Notes under the pieces: model-generated | What the model was told of the DNA's origin: nothing | What the model saw: the letters and a program-made list of their open reading frames with translations, nothing else | Database searches by the model: none | Assembly: GCF_001483135.1 (NCBI RefSeq) | Contig: NZ_LNAL01000008.1 | Coordinates: 620,001 to 684,000 of the forward strand | Direction: 5' to 3' | DNA: 64,000 nucleotides | Source of the DNA: Solirubrum puertoriconensis | GTDB taxonomy: Bacteria > Bacteroidota > Bacteroidia > Cytophagales > Hymenobacteraceae | Made by a program: the position numbers and the translations under genes | Part shown: piece after piece, positions 1-9,011 of the stretch | How the letters are laid out: each line of letters opens with the position of its first letter | Position numbering within the stretch: the stretch's first letter is position 1

Positions 1-111
1 GTCTTGTCCGTTGCGCAAAGCCAGCTGGTGCACCGAGTACTCGGGTAGCTCCGAAATGGGCGTGCCATCGGCCGTGGCGGGGATGTGCGGAATGCCAGAC
101 TCCTCGGCCAT
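1..111 (-). CDS. Partial gene, probable cytochrome b5-like heme-binding protein (N-terminus only)
   Basis: A minus-strand reading frame begins with ATG at 111 and runs open through the left edge, giving 37 residues that start MAEESGIPHIPATADG. The last part (PEYSVHQLALRNGQD) resembles the start of the small cytochrome b5-like heme/steroid-binding domain found in many Bacteroidota, where a Leu-Ala-Leu-Arg-Asn-Gly-Gln-Asp stretch precedes the conserved Trp-Val-Ala core. That core and the heme-ligand histidines lie outside the window, so the family call rests on memory of the N-terminal pattern only. The frame starts 28 bases after the stop of the arginase-like gene on the same strand, so the two may be cotranscribed. 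Confidence 0.5.
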   Translation of the reverse strand, partial: MAEESGIPHIPATADGTPISELPEYSVHQLALRNGQD

Positions 112-139
112 TCTCAATTTGTTCTTCGCTTATAAATGC

Positions 140-1282
140 CTACCCCAGCAATGCTTGGGTTAAAATCCAGCGGTTGGGTAAGTCGCCTTGCGCCGCGCGC
201 AGGTAGTCTTGGTAGCTGCACGGCACAATGCGGCGCACCGAGCTGTCGGCCAAGCTTTCTACCTCCATCCACCACTTTTCGGTGCGCTTGGCTTTGTAGA
301 ACACCAGCTTGGCGGGGTTGCCGGGCAAGCCCACGGCGTAGCGGATAAAGCGGCGGCTGGTAAAATCGGTTTCGTTGCGGCGGTGGTAGTAGCCTTCCAC
401 AAAGTACCACAGCATGGTGGCTGCTGTAGCAGCACCTAGGCCCAGCAGGTCGTGGTCGGGGCGGTAACCGTAGAGGCCAATGCTGGTGAGCTGGTCGTTG
501 TGGCCGGCGTACCAGCACAACTGCGCCGCTTCCTCGGCCGTGAGGCCAAACGGCGACGCCGGTAAGTAGCCCGGAAACTCCGGCCAGCGCAGCGCGGTAA
601 GGTCAAAGCTAACCAAATCGGCCTGGCGCAGCAGCGGCTCGGCCTGGCGCACATCGGCCCTGATTTCACCTAGGCGTAAGGTTTCAAAGTGTAGCTTCTC
701 GAGGGCGGCCAGTACCGAGGTGGGTACCAAATACTGCTGATGCCCCAACTGCCCGAAGTTGAACAGGAAGTTGGGCTCGTGCATCAGAATGCGGCGCAGG
801 TGCGTGTCCTCGGCGTGGGCACCGGCTTCCTCCACCATGTCCACGCGGGCATCCACGCAGGAGAGGCTCACAGGGCGGTCGAGGGTTTCGTAGGCCAAGA
901 ACTGGCCAATGTCCAGGTCGTGCGAGCCGCCGAGCAAAATGGGCACCGTGTTGTGCTCGAGCAGGGCCGCCACAATCTCGCGCAGGCGCAGGTAGGTATC
1001 CTCCAACGTAAGGCCGTTGCGCAGGTTGCCCAGGTCGACGAGGCGGCAGGGGCCCGTGCCGCGCTGCAGTTGGTAAAAACGTTGGCGCACGGCATCGGGC
1101 GCCGAGGCAGCCGGCTGGCCGGCCGCGCTGCCGCGCCACTCGTTCAGGCCGATAATGGCTAGGTCGGCGGAGCGCCAATCGGGGAAAGTGTCAACGAAAC
1201 GGGCCGCGTGTGCGCCCAGCGTGGTGCTGCCCCATACGGACGCTTCGTCGGCGAGCGGGTCGAAAAACAGGGCCAGATTCAT
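140..1282 (-). CDS. Arginase/formimidoylglutamase-fold protein with degenerate metal site
   Basis: The 380-residue product belongs to the ureohydrolase (arginase, agmatinase, formimidoylglutamase) superfamily, whose active members hydrolyse guanidino compounds using two Mn ions. Family landmarks are visible: GGSHDLDIG at 118-126, the second motif at 144-148 (DARVD) and the third at 225-229 (SFDLT). Active enzymes use DxHxD and SxDxD, so the expected histidine is Arg146 and the second aspartate of the last motif is Thr229. Four of six usual ligands remain (His121, Asp144, Asp148, Asp227). Automatic pipelines often name such proteins formimidoylglutamase, but this one is probably not a normal binuclear Mn enzyme. 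It has no histidine-utilisation neighbours. The ATG at 1282 is divergent from the acyl-CoA ligase gene. Confidence 0.85.
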   Translation of the reverse strand: MNLALFFDPLADEASVWGSTTLGAHAARFVDTFPDWRSADLAIIGLNEWRGSAAGQPAASAPDAVRQRFYQLQRGTGPCRLVDLGNLRNGLTLEDTYLRLREIVAALLEHNTVPILLGGSHDLDIGQFLAYETLDRPVSLSCVDARVDMVEEAGAHAEDTHLRRILMHEPNFLFNFGQLGHQQYLVPTSVLAALEKLHFETLRLGEIRADVRQAEPLLRQADLVSFDLTALRWPEFPGYLPASPFGLTAEEAAQLCWYAGHNDQLTSIGLYGYRPDHDLLGLGAATAATMLWYFVEGYYHRRNETDFTSRRFIRYAVGLPGNPAKLVFYKAKRTEKWWMEVESLADSSVRRIVPCSYQDYLRAAQGDLPNRWILTQALLG

Positions 1283-1438
1283 AGCAAGAGGGCAGCCGCG
1301 CCAGCGCGCACAAGGCCGCTGGTGTCAAAGCTACTGAAAAACCTTGCCTGAAGCATTCAGATTAAGGCCTCTTAATAGGCTTTAAGCCAAAAAATGTATT
1401 TATTTCAGGTAGAATTCCCTCCCGACCTTTAACTCCTT

Positions 1439-3220
1439 ATGGACGTTCGCCGCACCTTTGATATCCTGCCCCATCAGCTAAAAAACTTTCCGAAAGCTGA
1501 TTGCCTCGCAGCCAAGCGCGACGGCAAGTGGCAGCCGTTCAGCACGCAACAAGTTCTCGACAACGCCGAGCTGGTAAGCTTTGGCTTGCGAAAACTCGGT
1601 ATCGGGAAAGACGACAAAGTCGCCATCATCTCGATGAACCGCCCCGAGTGGCTGATGACCGACTTCGGTATTTCGCAACTTGGTGCCGTAACCGTGCCTA
1701 TGTACCCCACCATTACGGTGGAGGACTACGCCTATATTTTTGCCGATGCCGGCGTGAAGGCCGTAGTGGTATCAAACCAAGAACTCTACGATAAGGTAAA
1801 GCAGGCCACTGCCGGGCTCGACATCTCCGACGACTGCATCTTCACCCTCGACCGGGTGCCCGGCGCCCGCCACTTCGACGACCTGCTGGCCATGGGCAAA
1901 GGCGGCGACAAAGCCGAGCTGGAGCGCATGAAAGCCGCCGTGCAGCCCGACGACCTGCTCACGCTCATCTACACTTCGGGCACCACGGGCAAACCCAAGG
2001 GTGTAATGCTCTCGCACGACAACATCCTGAGCAACTGCCGCAACTCGCAGGCCTCGGTGCCGGTAACCAAGGACGATAAAGCTTTGAGCTTTTTGCCGCT
2101 CTGCCACATTTTCGAGCGCATGGTTACCTACCTCTATATGATCAACGGCGTGAGTATTTACTACGCCGAGAGCATGGAAACCATTGCCGACAACCTGCGC
2201 GAAGTAAAGCCCAACATCTTTACCACGGTGCCGCGCCTGCTCGAAAAGGTGTACGACAAGATTGTGGCCAAAGGCTACGATTTGACGGGAGTGAAGAAGA
2301 ACCTGTTCTTCTGGGCGCTTAACCTGGGCTTGGATTTCGACACGCAGGAAGACAAAGGCTTCTTCTACAATACGCAGTTGAAGCTGGCGCGCAAGCTTAT
2401 CTTCTCGAAGTGGCAGGAGGCCCTAGGTGGCAACATCCGCTGCATCGTATCGGGCGGCGGGGCACTGCAGCCGCGCTTGGCGCGGGTGTTCTGGGCAGCT
2501 GGCATCCGGGTAATGGAGGGCTACGGCCTCACCGAAACTTCGCCGGTAATTGCTGTGAACGGCTTCGAGCCCGAAAACAATAAAATTGGTTGCGTAGGCC
2601 CGCTTATTGATAACACTGAAGTACGAATTGCGCCCGACGGGGAGATCTTGACCAAGTCGGCCTCGGTGATGAAGGGCTACTACAACCGGCCGGATTTGAC
2701 GGCGGAGGTGATTGACCAGGAAGGCTGGTTCCACACGGGCGACATCGGCGAGTTTGTGAACGGGCGCTTCCTCAAAATCACCGACCGCAAGAAGGAAATG
2801 TTCAAGACCTCGGGCGGCAAGTACGTGGCCCCGCAGGTCATCGAAAACAAGCTCAAGGAATCCCCGCTCATCGAGCAGGCCATGGTCGTCGGCGACGGGC
2901 AGAAGTTCCCGGCCGTACTGCTGGTGCCCTCGTTTGACGAGCTAAAGAAGTGGTGCCAGCGCCACAACGTGGACTGCAGCGGCTCGAACGAGGACATGAT
3001 CCGCAACGAGAAGGTGTGTGCCATGTACCACGAGCTCGTGGGCAAGTACAACCAAGGATTTGCGCAGTGGGAGCAGGTGAAGAAGGAAGTGCTGCTGCCC
3101 GCCCAATGGACGGTAGAAAGCGGCGAACTGACGCCCACCATGAAGGTGAAGCGGAAGATCATCAGCAACAACTACAAGGATATAATCGACAGCCTCTACC
3201 AAGTGGAGGCGGTGCGGTAA
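1439..3220 (+). CDS. fadD: Long-chain fatty acid--CoA ligase (AMP-binding)
   Basis: This 593-residue ANL-superfamily enzyme should activate long-chain fatty acids to acyl-CoA with ATP through an acyl-adenylate, the entry step to beta-oxidation or lipid synthesis. The P-loop-like motif LIYTSGTTGKPKGVML is at about 177-190, the adenylate motif GYGLTETSPV near 355-365, WFHTGDIGE near 440, and the hinge region TDRKKEMFKTSGGKYVAP follows. Length fits the bacterial FadD15/FAA1-like group, which has a long C-terminal insertion. The ATG at 1439 gives the family N-terminus. It is divergent from the arginase-like gene, ends in a strong terminator, and lies upstream of the MarR-FadN-thiolase-acyl-CoA dehydrogenase cluster, which supports a catabolic role. 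Confidence 0.93.
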   Translation: MDVRRTFDILPHQLKNFPKADCLAAKRDGKWQPFSTQQVLDNAELVSFGLRKLGIGKDDKVAIISMNRPEWLMTDFGISQLGAVTVPMYPTITVEDYAYIFADAGVKAVVVSNQELYDKVKQATAGLDISDDCIFTLDRVPGARHFDDLLAMGKGGDKAELERMKAAVQPDDLLTLIYTSGTTGKPKGVMLSHDNILSNCRNSQASVPVTKDDKALSFLPLCHIFERMVTYLYMINGVSIYYAESMETIADNLREVKPNIFTTVPRLLEKVYDKIVAKGYDLTGVKKNLFFWALNLGLDFDTQEDKGFFYNTQLKLARKLIFSKWQEALGGNIRCIVSGGGALQPRLARVFWAAGIRVMEGYGLTETSPVIAVNGFEPENNKIGCVGPLIDNTEVRIAPDGEILTKSASVMKGYYNRPDLTAEVIDQEGWFHTGDIGEFVNGRFLKITDRKKEMFKTSGGKYVAPQVIENKLKESPLIEQAMVVGDGQKFPAVLLVPSFDELKKWCQRHNVDCSGSNEDMIRNEKVCAMYHELVGKYNQGFAQWEQVKKEVLLPAQWTVESGELTPTMKVKRKIISNNYKDIIDSLYQVEAVR

Positions 3221-3227
3221 ACTAGCA

Positions 3228-3257
3228 ACGGGCAGGCTGCAAAGCCTGCCCGTTTTT
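3228..3257 (+). terminator. Intrinsic terminator after fadD
   Basis: An 11-bp perfect stem (3228-3238 with 3243-3253) closes a GCAA tetraloop and is followed by a short T run. It begins 8 bases after the fadD stop codon. Confidence 0.85.
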
Positions 3258-3259
3258 CA

Positions 3260-3590
3260 TGCATGTAGTTTAATATTCTAGCTCAATTTCGTTACAGCAA
3301 ATACTATCAATGTATTCACTATCATGTTTCAACCTATGGTTAACTCATACCGTCATCTGTTGGTCATATCCAACCCCGATACGGGTAAACGGGAATACCT
3401 GGGCTTAGGCAGGCAGTCGTCGCAAGAGTTAACGGCCGTCGTACCCTAGGTAACCAGCATGTAACGATTTGGAAGAAGGAGTGTGAGCCGCAGATCGCGC
3501 CCTTTTTTGTTGACGAAACTTCGCTGTTGGTACTGCCAACAGTGCCTACTTTTACGGTTACAATTTCACCGTACACTATTGTTTAGTTAC
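3260..3590 (+). other. 331-bp intergenic stretch with a possible broken small reading frame
   Basis: This relatively AT-rich stretch separates the fadD terminator from the lipoprotein start. One frame opens with ATG at 3324 and ends at TAG inside CCTAGG (3445-3450). A second frame reads through the same CCTAGG and on to a TAG just before 3591, giving a plausible peptide (VTIWKKECEPQIAPFF and a Thr/Val/Pro-rich end). Joined by a shift near 3445, the two would make about 80 residues. Neither half is recognised. This may be a decayed gene or chance. Confidence 0.25.
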
Positions 3591-4430
3591 ATGTCGAAGT
3601 CTTACTGGTCGCCCGTGGCTTTATTGATGGGTGGCGCCTTACTAATCACGGGTTGCGGCAAAAGCAAGCGCGAAGACCCCGCCCCGCCCGTAGCCGTTAC
3701 CACAACCACTATCTCGGGCTCGGTGCAAGTCGAAGACGAGATGCTGCAGCCGCTAAGCAAGGCGGGCGTAGCGGTGCGGCTGGAGGGTACTACAATTAGT
3801 GCCGTTACTGATGCCAATGGAGCTTACAGACTTACTAACGTTCCGGTGGGCCAGCATGTATTGAACCTTAGCCGCGTCGGTCTGGGTACCATGCGTTACG
3901 AAGCCAATATCGACGACTTAACGCCGCGCAACATTGCCCCCGTGCTGCTGAGCGAGCAAAGCTCGACACGCATTACGGACCTGAAAAGCGTGGGAAAAAG
4001 CTCAACTTCCCTGCCCGGCGAAGTAGCCGCTTTTGAGTGTACCGTGAGCTATAACGCGCAGCTATACCCGGCGCCCACGCAGTACGCCATTGCCGTTTAC
4101 GTGGGTAAAACCGCTGATGTCAGCAACACCAGCTACCTCCAATCAACGCAGCTCAGCCAAGACCAGAATATTACCTCGCCGCCTACACCTGGCACGGGGC
4201 GTTTTAAGTTGGCATTCTACAAGAACGAACTTCAACAAATGGGGTTTGCCCCCGGCGACAGGGTGTATGTAGCCGTGTATGGCCTGAACAAAGGCGCCAC
4301 CAACGGAGGCGTTGGGCGCGAGGCCACTTACTTTGTGCCATACTCGCGTAATCCTACTACCGGGCAAATTCAGCGTGTGGTTGCCAACGTCAGCCCTAAT
4401 GCTGCACGGGTAAACTTTGTACTGCCCTAG
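3591..4430 (+). CDS. Lipoprotein with carboxypeptidase-regulatory-like domain
   Basis: The 279-residue product starts at ATG 3591, chosen because it gives a classic lipoprotein signal (MSKSYWSPVALLMGGALLI followed by TGC; lipobox cysteine at residue 21). A longer frame from 3483 would put a Cys-rich non-signal stretch in front. Residues of about 35-110 (SGSVQVEDEMLQPLSKAGVA through the DANGAYRLTNVPVG turn) match a carboxypeptidase-regulatory-like beta-sandwich, a common surface domain in Bacteroidota. The rest is beta-rich and unrecognised. It is probably exported and attached to the outer membrane. The TAG stop is embedded in CCTAGG. It lies between fadD and the MarR gene with its own terminator, and no link to fatty-acid metabolism is evident. 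Confidence 0.75.
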   Translation: MSKSYWSPVALLMGGALLITGCGKSKREDPAPPVAVTTTTISGSVQVEDEMLQPLSKAGVAVRLEGTTISAVTDANGAYRLTNVPVGQHVLNLSRVGLGTMRYEANIDDLTPRNIAPVLLSEQSSTRITDLKSVGKSSTSLPGEVAAFECTVSYNAQLYPAPTQYAIAVYVGKTADVSNTSYLQSTQLSQDQNITSPPTPGTGRFKLAFYKNELQQMGFAPGDRVYVAVYGLNKGATNGGVGREATYFVPYSRNPTTGQIQRVVANVSPNAARVNFVLP

Positions 4431-4450
4431 GTAGAGCAAGCAATAACAAC

Positions 4451-4502
4451 TTTGGGCAGGCTAACTTCCGGCAAGCGGAACGTAGCCTGCCCAAACTTTT
4501 TT
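4451..4502 (+). terminator. Intrinsic terminator after lipoprotein gene
   Basis: A 13-bp outer stem (TTTGGGCAGGCTA with its complement ending at 4495) carries a shorter inner hairpin and is followed by six T residues. Confidence 0.8.
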
Positions 4503-4580
4503 ATCCAAAACTAGTATGCTTGCATAACAAAAATATTTGTACGTTTACCCAGGCTCAGGTGCTTGCCGGGCTACGCTTAC

Positions 4581-5057
4581 ATGAAACCCGAGGAAACCGT
4601 AGACTACAATATCAAGGTGGCGTGGCACGCCATTTCGCGCATGTATAATGTGCAGGCGGCCAAACACGACATCACCACGAGCATCGGCTTCGTGCTCCTG
4701 AACATCGATCAGGATCAAGGCACACCGGCCACCAAGATTGCTCCGCTGCTGGGCCTCGAAACCCGCTCGCTCACGCGCATTCTGCGCTCCATGGAGGAGA
4801 AGGGCCTCATCTACAAACAGGCCGACCAGCAGGACAAACGCTCGGTACGCATCTTCCTTACCGAAGAAGGCCTGCGCAAGAAAGAGGTGTCGCGCCAGAC
4901 GGTGCGGCAGTTCAACCTGAAGATCCGCGAGAAAGTACCGGCCGAGCAGCTGGAGGTGTTCTTCCGCGTGGTGGGCCAGATCAACGGCCTGATCGACAGC
5001 AAAAGCATTTTCGAGGGCTTTAAGGTAAAGCCCCTCAAAACGGATAAAAAAGCTTAA
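4581..5057 (+). CDS. MarR-family transcriptional regulator
   Basis: The 158-residue product has the MarR winged-helix layout: helices, then the DNA-recognition region (TKIAPLLGLETRSLTRILRS), then the wing (GLIYKQADQQDKRSVRIFLT) and C-terminal dimerisation helices. The ATG at 4581 is preferred over an in-frame TTG at 4563 because it gives MKPEETVDYN, typical of this group. It lies 65 bases upstream of the FadN start on the same strand. By position and family it probably represses the beta-oxidation genes downstream and responds to an acyl-CoA or related ligand; this is inference, since no clear operator was identified. Confidence 0.9.
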   Translation: MKPEETVDYNIKVAWHAISRMYNVQAAKHDITTSIGFVLLNIDQDQGTPATKIAPLLGLETRSLTRILRSMEEKGLIYKQADQQDKRSVRIFLTEEGLRKKEVSRQTVRQFNLKIREKVPAEQLEVFFRVVGQINGLIDSKSIFEGFKVKPLKTDKKA

Positions 5058-5122
5058 CCGCGGCGCCCAGGTGGCAGCGGATCGTGCTCAACCATTCACT
5101 CATTCACGCATTCCCTGAAAGA

Positions 5123-7528
5123 ATGAATCGTACCATTAAGAAAGTAGCCGTGCTGGGCTCCGGTGTGATGGGCTCGCGCATTGCGGCTCACTTCGCCAAC
5201 ATCGGCGTGCAAGTGCTGCTGCTCGACATTGCGCCCCGCGAGCTGACGCCCGACGAGGAGAAGAAAGGCCTAACGCTCGACTCGCCGCTGGTGCGCAACC
5301 GCATCGTGAACAGCTCGCTGGAGGCTGCCGTGAAGGCTAACCCCTCGCCGCTGTACCGCAAAGCCGACGTGAGCCGCATCAAAACCGGCAACTTCGATGA
5401 CAACCTCAAGGAAATTGCCACCTGCGACTGGACGATTGAGGTAGTAGTTGAGCGCCTCGACATCAAGAAGAGTCTGTTCGACCGCGTGGAGCAGTTCCGC
5501 AAGCCCGGCACGCTCATCACCTCGAACACCTCGGGCATTCCGATTCACTTGATGACGGAAGGTCGCTCCGACGACTTCAAGCGGCACTTCTGCGGTACGC
5601 ACTTCTTCAACCCGCCGCGCTACCTGAAGCTGCTCGAAATTATCCCGACGCCGGACACTGATCCGACCATCGTGGATTTCTTGATGCACTACGGCGACCT
5701 GTACCTCGGTAAGACGACCGTACTGGCCAAAGACACCCCGGCGTTCATCGCCAACCGCGTGGGTGTATTCGCCATTATGGACGTGCTGCAGGTAATGCAG
5801 AAGCTCGGCCTGACGGTAGAAGAGGTGGATAAGCTGACCGGCCCGGTTATCGGCCACGCCAAGTCGGCTACCTTCCGCACCTCCGACGTGGTAGGCTTGG
5901 ATACGCTCATCAACGTAGCCAACGGCCTGGCCCAAAACCTGCCCAACGACGAAGCAAAAGACGCGTTCCAGCTGCCCGACTTCCTGCGGAAGATGGGCGA
6001 GAACAAGTGGCTGGGCGACAAAACCGGCCAGGGCTTCTACAAGAAGGTAAAAGGCGAAGGCGGCAAGTCGGAAATTCAGGCCCTCGACCTAAGCACGCTG
6101 GAGTACAAGCCCAGCGCCAAGGTGAAGTTTGCCACCCTGGAAACCACCAAGGCCATTGATAAGCTAGCCGACCGCTTTAAGGTGCTGGCTGCGGGCAAAG
6201 ACAAAGCCGGCGAGTTCTACCGCCAGTCGTTTGCTGGGCGGTTCGCCTACGTGTCGAACCGCATTCCGGAAATCACCGACGCCCTGTACAAAATCGACGA
6301 CGCCCTGCGCGCCGGCTTCGGCTGGGAAATGGGCCCCTTCGAAACCTGGGATGCCCTAGGTGTGCAGGCCGGTGCAGAGCTGGTGAAGGCCAACGGCAAG
6401 CAGCTCGCCCCATGGGTAGAGGACATGCTAGCCGCCGGCAACACTACGTTCTACAAAGTAGAAGGCGGCGTGAAGCAGTACTACGATGCCGAAACGAAGG
6501 GCTACAAAGCCATTCCGGGCGTCGAGAACTTCATCATCCTCGACAACCTGCGTGCTTCGGGCAAGGTGCTGTGGAAGAACTCCGGTGCTTCAGTAATTGA
6601 CCTCGGCGACGGCATCCTGAACGTGGAGTTCCACTCCAAGATGAACACCCTCGGCACCGACGTGATTCAGGGCTTGCTGAAAGGCGTGGAACTGGCCGAA
6701 AAGAACTTTCGCGGCCTTGTAGTAGGCAACGATGCGCCCAATTTCTCGGCGGGTGCCAACCTGGGCCTGGTGTACATGTACGCCCTGGAGCAGGACTACG
6801 ACGAGATTAACATGATGATTGCCCAGTTTCAGCAGGCCATGATGCGGATGCGCTACAGCAGCATTCCGGTAGTGGGCGTGCCGCACGGCCTCACGCTGGG
6901 CGGCGGTTGCGAGCTGAACCTGCACTGCGACCGGGTAATTGCATCGGCCGAAACCTACATGGGCTTGGTGGAATTTGGCGTAGGCCTGATTCCGGCCGGC
7001 GGTGGCACCAAAGAAATGGTGCTGCGCACGGCGGCTAAGTACGAAGAGGGCGAGCCAGAACTGAACCTGCTGCGCAACACCTTCGTGACCATCTCGATGG
7101 CCAAGGTATCTACCTCGGCTCAAGAGGCATTCGACCTAGGCTTCCTGCGCCGCGGCGACGAGGTAGTGGTGAACAGCAACCGCGCCATCATGGAGGCCAA
7201 GCAGGCTGCCATCGATCTGGCCGATGCGGGCTACACCATGCCCACGCAGAAAACCAACATCAAGGTGCACGGCAAAAACGCCCTAGGTATGTTCCTCACC
7301 GGGGTATACGCCATGAAGGAGGGCAACTACATTTCGGCCCACGATCAGAAGATTGCCGAGAAACTGGCCTACGTAATGTGTGGCGGCGACCTGAGCGCCC
7401 ACACCGAAGTAAGCGAGCAGTACCTGCTGGATTTGGAGCGCGAAGCTTTCCTAAGCCTCACCGGCGAGCGGAAGACTTTGGAAAGAATTCAGTCGATTCT
7501 CACGACGGGCAAGCCGCTGCGCAACTAA
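5123..7528 (+). CDS. fadN: 3-hydroxyacyl-CoA dehydrogenase/enoyl-CoA hydratase, FadN type
   Basis: The 801-residue bifunctional beta-oxidation enzyme hydrates enoyl-CoA and oxidises 3-hydroxyacyl-CoA with NAD. The dehydrogenase half comes first: Rossmann motif GSGVMGSRIAAHFA at about 11-24, then two 3-hydroxyacyl-CoA dehydrogenase C-terminal units. The crotonase half follows (about 490-740) with the oxyanion-hole region NFSAGANLGL, then GGGCEL and GLIPAGGGTKE. This order and size match Bacillus FadN rather than E. coli FadB. The ATG at 5123 gives MNRTIKKVAVLGSGVMG and is preferred over a GTG at 5084. A long inverted repeat separates it from the thiolase gene, its natural partner. Confidence 0.93.
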   Translation: MNRTIKKVAVLGSGVMGSRIAAHFANIGVQVLLLDIAPRELTPDEEKKGLTLDSPLVRNRIVNSSLEAAVKANPSPLYRKADVSRIKTGNFDDNLKEIATCDWTIEVVVERLDIKKSLFDRVEQFRKPGTLITSNTSGIPIHLMTEGRSDDFKRHFCGTHFFNPPRYLKLLEIIPTPDTDPTIVDFLMHYGDLYLGKTTVLAKDTPAFIANRVGVFAIMDVLQVMQKLGLTVEEVDKLTGPVIGHAKSATFRTSDVVGLDTLINVANGLAQNLPNDEAKDAFQLPDFLRKMGENKWLGDKTGQGFYKKVKGEGGKSEIQALDLSTLEYKPSAKVKFATLETTKAIDKLADRFKVLAAGKDKAGEFYRQSFAGRFAYVSNRIPEITDALYKIDDALRAGFGWEMGPFETWDALGVQAGAELVKANGKQLAPWVEDMLAAGNTTFYKVEGGVKQYYDAETKGYKAIPGVENFIILDNLRASGKVLWKNSGASVIDLGDGILNVEFHSKMNTLGTDVIQGLLKGVELAEKNFRGLVVGNDAPNFSAGANLGLVYMYALEQDYDEINMMIAQFQQAMMRMRYSSIPVVGVPHGLTLGGGCELNLHCDRVIASAETYMGLVEFGVGLIPAGGGTKEMVLRTAAKYEEGEPELNLLRNTFVTISMAKVSTSAQEAFDLGFLRRGDEVVVNSNRAIMEAKQAAIDLADAGYTMPTQKTNIKVHGKNALGMFLTGVYAMKEGNYISAHDQKIAEKLAYVMCGGDLSAHTEVSEQYLLDLEREAFLSLTGERKTLERIQSILTTGKPLRN

Positions 7529-7538
7529 CGCTTAAGAA

Positions 7539-7667
7539 CTAGTTCTCCTCCTTAGATGAGGTGGGGCTAGGGGTGGTTGAAGAATTAGATCTAAAAACTA
7601 GCTCTAGTTGTTCTTCAATCAGAGGTCAACCACCCCTAACCCCTCCTCATCTGAGGAGGAGAACTAG
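7539..7667. repeat. Long imperfect inverted repeat, REP/BIME-like pair
   Basis: Two 42-base arms (7539-7580 and 7626-7667) are inverted copies with three mismatches, separated by 45 bases. Each arm contains its own short hairpin (CTCCTC...GAGGAG type) plus a GGGGTGGTTGA tail. The structure fills the gap between fadN and the thiolase gene. Dispersed palindromes of this sort (GAGGAGGGG...GGGTGGTTGA) are familiar from Bacteroidota intergenic regions; genome-wide dispersion cannot be seen here. The pair could fold into a large mRNA hairpin affecting the fadN:fadA expression ratio. Confidence 0.85.
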
Positions 7668-7713
7668 AACTAGCATTAGTCTAACCTCTACCTTCTTTCA
7701 AGACTTTATCAAC

Positions 7714-8892
7714 ATGGAAGCATATATCGTAGCTGGTTACCGCACGGCCGTGGGCAAAGCCCCCCGCGGTGGTTTCCGCTTCACCCGCCCCGACGACTTG
7801 GCCGCCGAGGTAATCAAGCACCTGATGGCCTCGGTACCGGCCCTCGACCCAACCCGCGTCGACGACGTGCTGGTGGGCAACGCCGTGCCCGAAGCCGAGC
7901 AAGGCCTACAAATGGGCCGTTTGATTTCGCTGCTGGCCCTACCGATCAACGTACCTGGCCTCATCGTGAACCGCTACTGCGGCTCGGGCGTGGAAACCAT
8001 TGCCATGGCCGTGGGCAAAATCAAGGCCGGCATGGCCGACTGCATTATTGCGGGCGGTACCGAAAGCATGAGCTTGGTGCCCACCGTGGGCTGGAAGACC
8101 GTGCCGAACTACAACCTCGCCCAAAAGCACCCCGACTACTACCTCGGCATGGGCCTCACGGCCGAAGCTGTGGCGCAGGACTATAAAATATCGCGCGAAG
8201 ATCAGGACGAGTTCAGCTACAACTCGCACCAGAAAGCCATTCGCGCCATTAAGGAAGGCCGCTTCAAGGACCAGATTGTACCAGTTACGGTAGAAGAAAC
8301 CTACCTCGACCAAGCCACCGGCAAAAAGAAGAAGCGCACCTACGTAGTAGATATCGATGAAGGCCCCCGCGCCGACACCTCGGTAGAAGCCCTAGGGCGT
8401 TTGCGGCCGGTGTTTGCTCAGAACGGCACCGTAACCGCCGGCAACTCCTCGCAGACTTCCGACGGTGCGGCTTTCGTCATCGTAATGTCAGAGCGCATGG
8501 TGAAGGAATTGAACCTGGAGCCGGTAGCTCGCCTCATCAACTACGCTGCCGAAGGCGTTGACCCGCGCATCATGGGTATGGGCCCGATCAAGGCCGTGCC
8601 GAAGGCACTGAAGCAAGCCGGCATGAAGCTCGACGATATCGACCTCATCGAGCTGAACGAGGCTTTCGCTTCGCAGTCGATTGCGGTAGTGCGCGAGCTG
8701 GGCATCAACCCCGATAAGCTGAACGTGAACGGCGGCGCCATTGCCCTAGGTCACCCGCTGGGCTGCTCGGGCGCCAAGCTCTCGATTCAGCTGTTCGACG
8801 AGCTGCGTCGCACCGGCAAGAAGTACGGCATGGTAACCGCCTGCGTAGGTGGCGGCCAGGGCGTAGCCGGTATCTATGAGCTGCTGAAGTAG
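7714..8892 (+). CDS. fadA: Acetyl-CoA C-acyltransferase (thiolase)
   Basis: The 392-residue thiolase cleaves 3-ketoacyl-CoA to acetyl-CoA and a shortened acyl-CoA, the last beta-oxidation step. The nucleophilic cysteine lies in [11 protein letters not shown] (Cys89), the catalytic histidine in [14 protein letters not shown] near 350, and the second cysteine in [10 protein letters not shown] near 380. The ATG at 7714 ([15 protein letters not shown]) is the family start; the longer frame from 7561 would translate the inverted repeat and is rejected. It sits between fadN and the acyl-CoA dehydrogenase gene, all on the + strand. Confidence 0.93.
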   Translation: MEAYIVAGYRTAVGKAPRGGFRFTRPDDLAAEVIKHLMASVPALDPTRVDDVLVGNAVPEAEQGLQMGRLISLLALPINVPGLIVNRYCGSGVETIAMAVGKIKAGMADCIIAGGTESMSLVPTVGWKTVPNYNLAQKHPDYYLGMGLTAEAVAQDYKISREDQDEFSYNSHQKAIRAIKEGRFKDQIVPVTVEETYLDQATGKKKKRTYVVDIDEGPRADTSVEALGRLRPVFAQNGTVTAGNSSQTSDGAAFVIVMSERMVKELNLEPVARLINYAAEGVDPRIMGMGPIKAVPKALKQAGMKLDDIDLIELNEAFASQSIAVVRELGINPDKLNVNGGAIALGHPLGCSGAKLSIQLFDELRRTGKKYGMVTACVGGGQGVAGIYELLK

Positions 8893-8900
8893 TAAGAAAT

Positions 8901-8933
8901 AACGTCCTGCTGAGCTTGCCGAAGCATGACGTT
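8901..8933. repeat. Short imperfect palindrome, possible dispersed element
   Basis: The 33 bases form a hairpin with arms AACGTC-n-TGCT and AGCA-n-GACGTT around GAGCTTGCCGA. Similar TGCTGAGCTTGCCGAAGCA palindromes are widespread dispersed elements in bacterial genomes. It begins 8 bases after the thiolase stop codon. The dispersed nature is inferred, since only one copy is in the window. Confidence 0.45.
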
Positions 8934-9011
8934 CAAAAGCAAGCATAAAAACTCGCTGAGTTTCAGAACTGAAGCATACGCGTGCCTGTTCTTAATATGA
9001 GGTAACAAACA

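Noticed and set aside
7561-7713. Upstream extension of the thiolase frame
   Set aside because: The added residues translate the inverted repeat and have no thiolase character; the family start is at 7714.
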